Below, piece after piece: positions 9,639 through 19,394 of a stretch of DNA of 64,000 nucleotides (position 1 is the first letter of the stretch; each line of letters starts with the position of its first letter). The stretch spans positions 167,347 to 231,346 of the forward strand of contig NW_005201025.1 in assembly GCF_000372725.1 (NCBI RefSeq), given 5' to 3'. The notes beneath the pieces are model-generated. The model was not told the DNA's origin. It saw only the letters and a list, made by a program, of their open reading frames with translations, and did not search any database. Position numbers and translations under genes: made by a program. This DNA comes from Emiliania huxleyi CCMP1516. Lineage: Eukaryota; Haptophyta; Isochrysidales; Noelaerhabdaceae.

Positions 9639-9992
9639 CTATTCCCACTTGGACGGATCGAAGGCCCACCCTTCGTCAAGCTTTTTCTGGATTTTGTTGC
9701 GAAGCGTGACTGGCATGCCACTTGCAAGCTCCTTCACGCTGAGCCTGCCATTACCATCTGCATCGCAATCTGCGAATGTCCTCTCGCGGATTGCTCTACA
9801 CTTTTGGGAAGACATCGAGAATCTGAATGCGCGCAATGCTTGCTTGAACTCCTCCTTGGTCAGCCCGTCGCCGTTCACGTCAAACTTCATCAATGCTGCC
9901 AACACGGGATCTTCCACCTCCAAGCTTCCTTTCGGTCTCTGCGTTTCTTCAGAGTGGCCGCTGCCGTTGCACGAGGAACCGCACGCGCCCAT
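9639..9992 (-). CDS. small EF-hand protein with N-terminal acylation motif
   Basis: 117 residues from the ATG at 9992. The N-terminus MGACGSSC fits N-myristoylation (Gly2, Ser6) plus palmitoylation of nearby Cys, so the protein is probably membrane-attached. Two EF-hands follow. The first (FDVNGDGLTKEEF) is one residue short of the usual 12-residue loop before its Glu pair, so its Ca2+ affinity may be altered. The second (DCDADGNGRLSVKEL) is canonical with Glu at position 12. No enzyme domain is present, so this is probably a small Ca2+ sensor. A longer frame upstream has no ATG, which is why 9992 was chosen. Its 5' end lies 74 bp from the divergently placed tRNA. Confidence 0.75.
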   Translation of the reverse strand: MGACGSSCNGSGHSEETQRPKGSLEVEDPVLAALMKFDVNGDGLTKEEFKQALRAFRFSMSSQKCRAIRERTFADCDADGNGRLSVKELASGMPVTLRNKIQKKLDEGWAFDPSKWE

Positions 9993-10066
9993 TTGTGCGC
10001 CGTCGAGGGACGGCCGCACGGCAGCTACAAAGCCAGTTTGGAACTCGTACGTCCTACAACTCGAAT

Positions 10067-10138
10067 GACTTCGTGGCGCAACGGCAGCGCGTTCGACTTC
10101 TGATCGAAAGGTTAGGGGTTCGAATCCCTTCGAGGTTA
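10067..10138 (+). tRNA. tRNA-Arg (anticodon UCU)
   Basis: A 72-nt cloverleaf can be drawn. The acceptor GACTTCG pairs with CGAGGTT, and the D stem is GCGC/GCGC. The anticodon stem TTCGA/TCGAA closes loop CTTCTGA, giving anticodon TCT. The T arm is AGGGG-TTCGAAT-CCCTT with discriminator A. There is no intron and CCA is not encoded, as usual in eukaryotes. Confidence 0.92.
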
Positions 10139-10144
10139 TTTTTT
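10139..10144 (+). terminator. RNA polymerase III T-run
   Basis: Six T residues directly follow the discriminator base of the tRNA-Arg gene. Confidence 0.8.
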
Positions 10145-10225
10145 CTCCTTTTCTCTCCCTCTCTCCTTTCCTCTCTCCTTTCCTCTCTCCTTTCCTCTCT
10201 CCTTTCCTCTCTCCTTTACTCTGCT
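10145..10225 (+). repeat. pyrimidine tandem repeat
   Basis: About five tandem copies of the 12-bp unit TCCTTTCCTCTC follow the tRNA terminator. Confidence 0.8.
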
Positions 10226-11940
10226 GTCCGCGGTTGTAAATAGCGAGGACCCGGGTGTTCTGTCACCCATCAGAGAACCGCACGGCAGTGACTGGGGGAG
10301 GCAGGCAGGGCACATCCACTGGCCAATCATATCCCGGCGGGCGACTTGCAGCTCCTTTTAAAGCACGTTTTTACTTTTACCCATCCTCCTCCCGCCTATC
10401 CTCCTCGCATCTGCTATGGTCTGCTCAGATCACAGACCATCCCCATCATCTTCCGACTCCATCCCCTCCCCCCCCCGTCGCTCCCGCCGCGCCCCCCGCC
10501 GGCGTTCGTGGCGGGACTTCCCGCCCCCTCCCTTTCCAGCACCGCTCCGCAACTCCTCCAGGTCCTCCTCCCAGAGGAGCAGCCGCCCCTCCCTCACCCA
10601 ATCCTCCCACCCTGGGAACGGAGCAGACCACGCCCGGACCCCACGCCCAGCATGCCAGCCGCACTTTTCAGCCGCACTTTTCAGAATGGGTAACCCTAGT
10701 GTTGGGATAGTACACACCGTGTACCAACCTGCTGAAGCTGGCCTCAGCTCACCCGCCGGACCTCCCCCCGCCTGAACATTAGCCGGCCCCATTATGAATC
10801 CGACTCTTCCGATACTGCTGACTCATAGCCCCATGTGTAGCTAATTCTCCTATAGAACGTCCGAACTCAGTAGCTATAGAAGTAACTCCGTTTTGACTCT
10901 CGAGCAGTTGAGTCGATAGCACGATAGCTGCTCTGTCATGAACGAACAGGCATGCGTTTGTTGGTGTGTGTGTGTTTGCATGTGCATGCACATGTCGTGT
11001 TTCCGTGTGCTGTGTGACATTTCCCATCTCATTGCTGCACATGTGATGTACCGGGATCGCCGGATAGCATTCCGCATGTTTTAAGTCATGCATGATGACA
11101 GACCGCACGCGCACACATTGCAAGCTGTTATATGCACATCCCCGTACCCCGTAAAGGGGTAGGGCCGGGCACGGGCCGTGCGAAGCGCATCTGCGCTGGT
11201 CTCGGGCTGACCGACGGCTAAGGCCGAAATCGTTATTGTTCACACCTCTTGCAGGTGTGAATAGGAGGTGCACAGCGCCCCACCCCCAAAATCCACCAGG
11301 TGGGATTCGCGTAATCGCTTGACTCTGAAAGGAGACGTGATGCCTTCATGCGCCCGTCGCGTCGAAATCGAGACATGCGTCGATCTTTGGGGTTTGGCCC
11401 GCCAGAGGTACATTAGGCGTTTTGGGCGACAACAGCGCTGTGACCGCGAAGTGGCGGTGGACATGCTCCCATGTTGCCGCCGCGGCGCCGGAGTGGCCGG
11501 CGCTGCTCGCCGCGACCACGACGGCTACTCTGATACTCCGGGCCGACCTCCGAGCTCCGTCCTAGTCAGCTGCTGCCCTGCTCCGCTTACACTTCCTGTG
11601 TGAACAGCGACACGAATTTTGAACAGCGTTCGTTGAACGATATCGGTGTCGAAACACCGCTCTGACAACGCTCACAGCTGCTGCCATATAATTCTCTCGG
11701 CCACACTCGCCTGTCGCCACGCCTCGGCTACATCTTGGCCAGATCGTCTCCCCGGCTGAACCTCGACCGGGATCTCGGCCAGGTCGCGGCTCACGCGTGT
11801 GTACCGTTGGGCCACGGGCGGAAGGGCGTGCCGCGAGAGGCCAGCCACCTGTTCACAGGCCTTGTTCTTGATAAGAAACTACCGCCGGCGGCGCTGCGCG
11901 CTGGTCTATGAGAGGTTGAGGTGCGAGCCCTGGAGGCCAC
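10226..11940. other. intergenic, no gene supported
   Basis: No reading frame here shows a family motif. It holds a pyrimidine-rich stretch (10370-10620), a short TG-rich tract (10960-11010) and a perfect 9-bp stem-loop, TTCACACCT-CTTGC-AGGTGTGAA, near 11238-11260 whose role is unknown. Confidence 0.5.
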
Positions 11941-12310
11941 CGCGCAGTGGAGAGGGACATTGAGTTAACACCCGAAGCTGTGAGGCGACGCGCCGATGTG
12001 AAGGGGCAAATGGGGATGGGCATGGGCGGGGCTCCTCTTTGGGGTGGGGCCACAATTCCCAAGGCCCCCCAGGGGGGCGGAGTTTTGGAATTTTCAAATC
12101 CCCGGGGGGGGGGGGAAGGGTTCCCCCATTTTGGGGGCCCCCCCCCCCCCCCCCCCCCCGGCACGCTGAACGCAAAGGGGGCTGCTGCACGCTGAACCCA
12201 AGTGTGAGGACCCCCCCCCCCCCCCCCAACAACTGTATCGAGGAACTGTTTCGCGCGAGGCAGATCTCGGGCCTTCTCGGCGGATCTCGCGCAATCTCGC
12301 GCCGGTAGAG
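11941..12310. other. probable low-quality or artefactual sequence
   Basis: Long C and G homopolymers and doubled-letter composition around 12030-12240 resemble bad base calls at Sanger read ends. Frames through it are not credible. Confidence 0.55.
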
Positions 12311-12489
12311 CGCGGCGTTGTGCGGCGCGAAAAAGGCGTCGAGCGTGCCTGTTCACAGAACGCGTTAGAGACGACTCTCTCTCTCCCAACTGTGAACAGT
12401 CGTTATCTCTATATGCGCAGCTATTCATGCGGACCACTCCTAGCGTGCAGACCGCGGGAGCTGGTGCCGCGGCCAGTGTAGACCTGGCC

Positions 12490-12682
12490 TGCGCTGTGAC
12501 GCGCGCGCTCATCTTCAACGGAACGGCCCGCCAATCAGCCTCACACGCGTCATAGCACGGACGGCGGGGCACACACACGCGCGCGCGGTTAGGGTTAGGG
12601 TTAGGGTTAGGGTTAGGGTTAGGGTTAGTAGGCGCGCGCGCGCGCGCGGAACGCACGGGGCACTGCACACGAGGAGGCGTGA
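12490..12682 (+). repeat. 193-bp repeat with interstitial (TTAGGG)6
   Basis: Copy of 8892-9090 with six instead of seven TTAGGG units and otherwise near-identical flanks. It abuts, and appears to cut off, the sulfotransferase coding sequence on the minus strand. Confidence 0.85.
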
Positions 12683-13820
12683 GAGCTCGCAAGGGTAGGC
12701 ATCGGTGCAACAGTCAGAGCGGGCGTCGAGCGTGCCGTTGAGCGCGGCGGAGGCCCGCGCCTTCTCCGCCAGCGTGTTCTTGTTGTGCGTGCGCATGTAC
12801 GCGGAGGCGGGGATCGCGCGGCGCAGGCCCAGGAAATCCTCGACCCGATGCACCACCGCCTCCGCCGCATCGAACATCTCTTCCGACTGGAGCACTAGCA
12901 GCTGCGACGCCGGCCACGCGCGCCCCCACGCCTAATATCGGCCAACCTCGCCTTCTTCCGCAGCGCCGCCTCCTGCGCCTCGGCTGATCTCGGCTAATCT
13001 CGGCTCATCTCGCCTCTAGGCCGTGGATGTACACTGCAGAGGTCAGAATACGCATGTCGAAGTCCTCGAGCTGCCGCACGCCGCTCCGCAGCATCTCAAT
13101 CTTCGAGGCGACCAGCGTGAGCATTTGAGCGTCCCGAGCGGTGGCGCCGCCAGCTGCGCGGCGGATCCTCCCCATCCGCAAGTAGTCGTTGAACGCTGAG
13201 ACAGTCCGCTCGCGAGGGTTGCGCAGCAGGGCGATGGCTCGCATGGAAGGGAAGGTGGTCCGCAGCTGCGTCGCCGCGAGCCGCTCATGCAGGTAGAAGG
13301 GGCAGCCCTCGAACGCGACCTTCTTGTTTTGCGCGCAAAACGGCGCCGAGCGGCGGAGAAGGTCGATCGAGGCCTGCTCGGATGCCGCCAGCTGCTGCTG
13401 CTCCGCGGCGCGCTTCGCCAGCCGGTGCACGCTGCCCGCGCCGATCTCCTGCAGCCTCCGCTCGGCGCGGCTGCCGCGGCCGCGGCGGCCGCCCCTGCCC
13501 CTGCCACGGCCCTGCCTGCCGGCGCGGCCGCGGCCGCGAGGCAGCGCGACGCCGGCGAGCGCGGCGAGGTAGTGTGGCCAGGACGTGGCAGGGCCGGTGC
13601 GGTAGTGCGTCAGGTACCGCTTGAAGCGCGAAAAGTAGCACAGCTCCTTGGTCGCCGGCTGCTGCACGTCGGGGTGCGCCTCGAGGTACCGGAAGAGCGA
13701 CGTGGAGCCGCACTTTGGCGCTCCGACCACCATGAAGCGCGGGCGGCAGGTGTGCGACCCAGGCCACTCCTGCAGCACCGGTGCCGTCGCGTTGGCACTG
13801 AAGGGCGACAGCCAGGACAT
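12683..13820 (-). CDS. membrane-type (heparan-sulfate-like) sulfotransferase, 3' end lost
   Basis: Exon 1 runs 13820-13014, exon 2 12931 to about 12683, joined by an 82-bp GC-AG intron in phase 0. The 5' PAPS-binding loop is VVGAPKCGSTSLFRYLEAHP and the 3' phosphate-binding motif is ALLRNPRERTVSAFNDYL. After the junction the protein reads SAVYIHGLE-AWGRAWPASQL, then LVLQSEEMFDAAEAVV and EDFLGL, the usual order in PAPS-dependent carbohydrate sulfotransferases. These Golgi enzymes transfer sulfate to glycans. The family's C-terminal P-x-N-x-x-L tail is missing: the frame runs into the (TTAGGG)6 repeat. ATG 13820 is the first in frame; no signal anchor follows it, so a 5' exon may be missing. 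The intron holds copies of the CTAATCTCGG motif seen in another gene's intron. Confidence 0.75.
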
Positions 13821-14223
13821 CGGCCAGGAGCAACCCAAATTCTGGCGGACTTTGTGCAGACTGCCCGTGGGTTTCTTGCCGGCGTCCCTGGGATACCCAT
13901 CACTGAGCCGACAATGCTACGGGTAGCCCCAGGGTGGCGCCCAACCCCATACCCTCGGGCACTTGCCTGCGCCCTCACGCGCTAGCCCACGCCCTGCCCC
14001 GCAAGATCTCACTCCATCCCGGCCTGTGGCATACCTCGGCACCCCCTTGCCACGGAATCTGAGCGTGAAGGAATCTGAGCGTGAGGGAATCTGAGTCGTG
14101 GGGGCGGACTTTGCGAGAGAGAAATTTAGGTATCGGATGGCGCTGGGCACTGTCCTCCCATATGTGTCTCACCACACTGTCCGCTCCCCATCCCTCATCC
14201 ATTACTTTTTTTGACATGGCGCC
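13821..14223. other. intergenic, no gene seen
   Basis: Spacer between the sulfotransferase and the LINE-like frame. It has a short repeated GAATCTGAGCGTGA motif near 14056-14095 and no gene. Confidence 0.5.
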
Positions 14224-17200
14224 ATGAGGCTTCCCGCCAACGACCTCGTCCTCCGTACAGAGGCTTCTGACGGAGATGGGCCCTCCCACGGCGGTGGGAG
14301 TGGTATCAGACAGCGGCCCACCGACTTGTGGGTTCGTGCAAAATTGACTCGAAAAGCAAAACGCGCGCATCGCAAGCCGCACAAAACTGTAGCACCCGCA
14401 CCGGCAAGAGAGGACACACAGGCCGCCAAACCGCCGCGAAGCCGCGAAGCAGAACAGCGGCGTGAGTGCGAGCGAAGCGGCACGAGAGGAGCCAGACACT
14501 GCACGAGAACAGATGACTTAAGCCGTAGTGCGATGCAACAGTGCGATGCGACAGGAATCATAGTAATCAAGAGCCAGAGAGGCAGAGGAGAGGCAGCCGA
14601 GACGATAGGGCACGAGCCCGACGGCAGCAACGACACGAGCGACGAGGCGCGGCGAAGGAGCCGGGACAAGGCAGGGCGGTGCGATCAACAAGAGCCTAGC
14701 ATTAGGTGCGGCCTGCAGAGGCACGGGCTGCGACACGGCCATGGACGAGCAGCACGCGAACGAAAAGAAGGCCCAGGCGGACATGGGCAGAGCGGGAGGG
14801 CGATACGCGAGGAGGAGGCGGGAGGGGACAAGGCGCGACTCGGCCGTGGACAGGCAGGAGGGAGTGGGTGCGCAGGCGTGCGCGGCGAGAAGAGAGGCAG
14901 AGAGAAGAGAGCGCAGACAGGAGGAGAGAGATGGACCCGCATTTCTCACGACATCAGAGAGGATGAACGAGCACGTGCCACGCCGATTCATCCAGCCCAA
15001 CATGCGCAGGATGCACAGATAGACGGGTTCGAGACTCCCTCCGCGAGATCGAGTGTCTTTTTTCGCAGTACAGAGAGAGCGGGAGGGCGACCAGACCACA
15101 CAAGACTGCACGAGATTGCGCGAGGTTGTGCGAGACCACACGAGATTGCGCGAGATTGCACAGGAGGGTGTGAGGTGGCTCGAGATTGCACGAGACCGTA
15201 CGAGACAGCGCGAGATTGTGTGAGATTGTGCGAAATTGTACGAGATCCGAGATTGCACAAGATTGCACGAGATTGCACGATACCGCACGAGATCGCACGG
15301 GATTGCGCGAGAATGCACGAGAGTGCACGAGAGTGCACGACGTTGCGCGAGACTGCACGAGATCGCATACGATTGCACGTGATAGAGCGAGGTTGCGCAA
15401 GAAAGTGTGTCTCTGGACGAGATTACGTGAGATTGCGCGAGATTGTGCGAGAATGTGCGAGAATGTGCTTCATCGCGCGAGTTTGCGAGAGATCAATTGA
15501 GATCCCCACCGCGAGATTGACGCACGCTAAACGCGCCTTGAGAGACAGACACACACAGATGGGAGCCAAATCCAGGACCCAGGCATGCAGACGCCATTCC
15601 TTTATCACCACGTGCCACAATATCCCACCCCGACCAACGCGAGCGGAACGAGATTGGATATCCCCCGCCGGCTTCGCTGATGACTCAGCGAAACGTATCT
15701 CTTCTCAACGAGTTTCTTTTCGCGAGCGTGTTAGTATTCGGCGGGCGCAATGCCGCGAGGAAGACCTCCTTAGACGACATGCGCCACAGAGCGACAGCCC
15801 GACCAGCCGCGCCAGCGCATGCCGACGCAGGATGAACGAGAGGGGTCGGGGCTGCATGCCAATCACACAGTCAACCACGAGGAGAAGGGGTCCAACACCC
15901 TCCACTTCGACACGAGGGCTGCGTCAGAGGAGAGCGACAACCCGAGACAATGAGAGGACAAGCACGGGAGAGGAGCAGAACGAGAGAGGAGCTACCAACG
16001 AGCGAGGCGTTCAAAACGACGGCGTTCGCGCGACGGCGTCCGTGAGACGCCCAAAGTTGAGAGTGCAAAGCCTTGCGATACCGCGGCACCGGACCCTCAC
16101 AGACAATGAGAGGATGCTTGGGAAACGTCGGAGTGCGTGCGAGGAAGGCGACGCAGTCGGAAGGGGACGGCAAAACAGCAAGGCCGATATCAAGAGGATC
16201 CGAATATTCGCATACAACCGACCCGGCCAGCACATGGTAAGCAGAGAAAGTGACGTATACAGGAGAAAAGAAACGGGCAATGGGAAGGACCTGGCCACCA
16301 CACCAAGTGAAGCGATGGCCTGCGTAATCAACATGATGAATGACCATCGCGGCGATCTTGGAGTCATCTCGGAGAGCACGACGACAGAGGACGAGAGAGC
16401 TGCAGTGATAGGGAGATGGGATCTTGAGGGGTATGGAACCAGCGTTGCCTGCGGCGAGAGGGAGGGCGACACCGACGCCGACGCCAACACAGGGCAGACA
16501 GGAGCAACATCGGGGGCGGGCACGAGCAGCGACCCGCAAAACGCCAAGCGCGGACGCGGGCGAACGAGATGTGGCGTGACCATCGTATGGAACACCGACA
16601 AACTCAAAAAAGTTGAACCAGAACAGGAGGTCGACATAATCGCTGCACGAGTGAGGAGGGTGATACTCGAAACACTCGATGGGAAACACCGAATCAGCGT
16701 GTACGGCGCGTATATGCCCGATACAGGAAAGAGCAATGACGAAATCGCCAAGGCGTGGAAGGAGCTCAAAGAAGCGATACGACACGACACGCACGAGAGG
16801 GTGCTCATCATCGGCGACATGAATGCTGTAACGCGGAAATGGGTGGAGGAAAGAGGGCGGCAAATGGGGACGGCGGACACGGAGATGGAAGACCTGCTAG
16901 AGACCGAACAAATGGAGTCGCTGGGCACGGGCGTCGCGACGCACAGGGGGGGAAGGGAGATTGATCACATAATAGTCGACGCGCAGACACGAGCACGAGC
17001 AAGCGAGGCGGAGGTCATGCCAGGAGAGAAAGACGATCACAAAATTGTACACGCCGACATCATACTCGCAGAGGAGAACGCCGACGAAGGACAGCACAGG
17101 CGGATTGGAGTAAAACTAGACGACTGGGACGAGGCGGAATGGGCGACGTACGTGACTGAGACGGGGTCCATGAAGAATATGTGGCAAATAGGAGGAGAGA

Positions 17201-18980
17201 CGTGGAAAAGGACGGGAGGAGGGAAATCATACATCGAAGAGGCACAGGCTATGATGGAAGCGGCGGCGACGGCGATCCGGAACAAGCGAAAGAAGGGCAA
17301 GACGCGAAGAGACGAGGACGGGGACGAGGAGCGGCCAGCGGCGAAGACGCACCGCGCGTCGCTCTGTGAACAGATTGGCCGGTGGTCGAGGCTGGCGGGA
17401 GAGGCGGAACGGTACCGAGGGGAGACGGGAGAGGACGCAAACGATATCGGGGACGCAGAACAGCGCAGAATCTACAAGGCACTGTGGCACCACGCAAAAT
17501 TAAGAAAGGTGATCAAGCGGGAGAGGCACGGAGGCGATGCGGCGAGGGCGCAAGCCGCGCGGGATGCATGCCGACACCATCTGCAGAAAATGAGCAAACG
17601 ACTTGAGAAGATGGACTCGACGGAGAGGGCGGTGGGGGAGAGAGCGGCGGTGCACGAGCTGGAGCGACTAATAACGACGACAAAGCAAGGACTGATACGA
17701 GACGTATTCAGGATACTAAACCGAGCGAGGGGACGCAGGACCGCACGAACGGCGAAGATAACGAGAATCATAGAGAAAGCGCCCCCGCCGCAACAAGGAC
17801 CGGACATAACGCACGAGGAGCCCGCGGCAGTGAGGGCGGCAGCGGCCAGACACGGAGAGCGGACGCTCAGGGCCGTCCCAGTAGCGACGAGGGTCATGGC
17901 GACGCTGATAAAAGAATTACTGCCGCAGAACAGCGATGGCGGCGGCGGCGACACCAGTGGCGCACAGAGTGGGACGGAAGAAGACGAACGAGACGACACG
18001 ACCAGCGTGGTGGAGAGAGTGTGCTCGTGGGAGAACTTCAAACGAGCCCTCGCAAAGTGCAAGGCCAAGAAGGGAACGGGGAAGGACGGCTTCAACGCGT
18101 ACCTACTGCTGCGTGCACCAGAGTGGTTGCAACGAGCATACTGGGAAGCGACGATGCGATGCATCCGAACGGAGGAATACCCGGAGGTGTGGAGGGAATG
18201 GATCGCGATGCTAACGCTCAAGGCCGGCGGCACAGCGAGTGACATTGCGCAATATAGAGACCTGTGGCTCGTGCCACACGGACAGAAGCTAGTCATGCAC
18301 ATGCTAAGCAACGAGTACGACGAGACAGCGAGAGGGGCAGGGAGGAAAGGGGGAGAGAGGAAGCCAACGCGACGTGCGCAGAGGATGAGGATATAAACTG
18401 GGACGACGCAGCGGAGGGGATAGGCGAGGGAATCGAGGGACCGGAGGGCTTTCGCGACAGCGACGATGACGACGAAGAAAGGGGAGGGGACGGAGGGGCG
18501 ACACGCAGGAGGAGCGAAATCGCTAACGGCCCGAGCAGAGAGGGCGACGGCGGGGCACGAGGGAACAACGGAGACGCTACCGATGACGCGAACCGAGGCA
18601 CGGACGACGGCGGGGACGGGGAGGGCGACAGCGACGTCGAGGTTGACGCAACCGTATCGAGAGCGCCACCCAAAAAGGGGCGGACAGCCATGGAGGTCAC
18701 CGAATGGAGGGCGAACGGCACGATGCGAAAAGGCAGGGCGAGGCGGATGGAGAAAGAAGTGCCGAGAAGGCCATGGTGGAAGGGAGGGACGGGAGGACGA
18801 AAGAAGGGCGAGGAGGACGAGCGGCCCGCACAGACCGCGAGCAGACAGCGCCTGCTGGCCATTTCGAGACATTCGCCAAGAACGCTAGCTACATGGGAGG
18901 GCTTCGTGAAAGATGGATTGAAAAACATTCGAACAAAGAAGAGGCGACGGGAGGAACCGGCGGAGGATGCAGTGACGTGA
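14224..18980 (+). mobile_element. LINE-like retroelement, truncated in the reverse transcriptase
   Basis: A 1390-codon frame (14224-18396) carries an endonuclease/exonuclease/phosphatase domain at about 16300-17070. Its motifs are ISVYGAYMPDTGKSND, RVLIIGDMNAV, REIDHIIVDA and KDDHKIVHADI, which supply the expected catalytic Asp, Asn and His. The start of a reverse transcriptase follows near 18060-18310: KKGTGKDGFNAYLLL, EYPEVWREWIAMLTLK, AQYRDLWLVPHGQKL. The frame stops before the YxDD catalytic motif. The remaining 18397-18980 is another Arg/Glu-rich frame without RT motifs, so the element is broken. The N-terminal part (15085-15510) is made of 10-bp repeats. The codon composition is unlike host genes. 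Confidence 0.75.
15085..15510 (+). repeat. degenerate 10-bp tandem repeats (ATTGCACGAG-like)
   Basis: About 40 imperfect copies of a 10-nt unit (GATTGCRCGA). Because 10 is not a multiple of 3, all three frames cycle through the same 30-nt register and remain open, giving ten-residue repeats such as RLHEIARGCA. The open frame here is weak evidence for coding. Confidence 0.8.
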
Positions 18981-19215
<235 letters not shown>

Positions 19216-19261
19216 CCTCATCCCTCCCTTGGTCGTCTGTTTTTTAGATTTCTTTCTTTCT

Positions 19262-19310
19262 TTCACTGGCGACTGGCGCGCACTGGCACTAACACAGGTA
19301 CACCACCCGG
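19262..19310 (-). repeat. retroelement 3' UTR fragment
   Basis: Reverse complement of GTGGTGTACCTGTGTTAGTG and the bases after it, found downstream of the retroelement tail at 62490-62540. Confidence 0.7.
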
Positions 19311-19394
19311 GTACCTCAAGGGGGAGAAGGGGCGTGCGGCCGCGAGCCCCTCTACCGCAAAGTGTCGCATGCGAGAGTCAACCGTAACGTATTT

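Noticed and set aside
11141-11340. Structured non-coding RNA
   Set aside because: Two short hairpins are visible but nothing matches U-snRNA, SRP, 5S or snoRNA features, so no call is made beyond noting the stem-loop.
12515-12895. A protein with an LTLTLTLT tail
   Set aside because: The tail is the translated telomere-like repeat; only the upstream sulfotransferase exon is credible.
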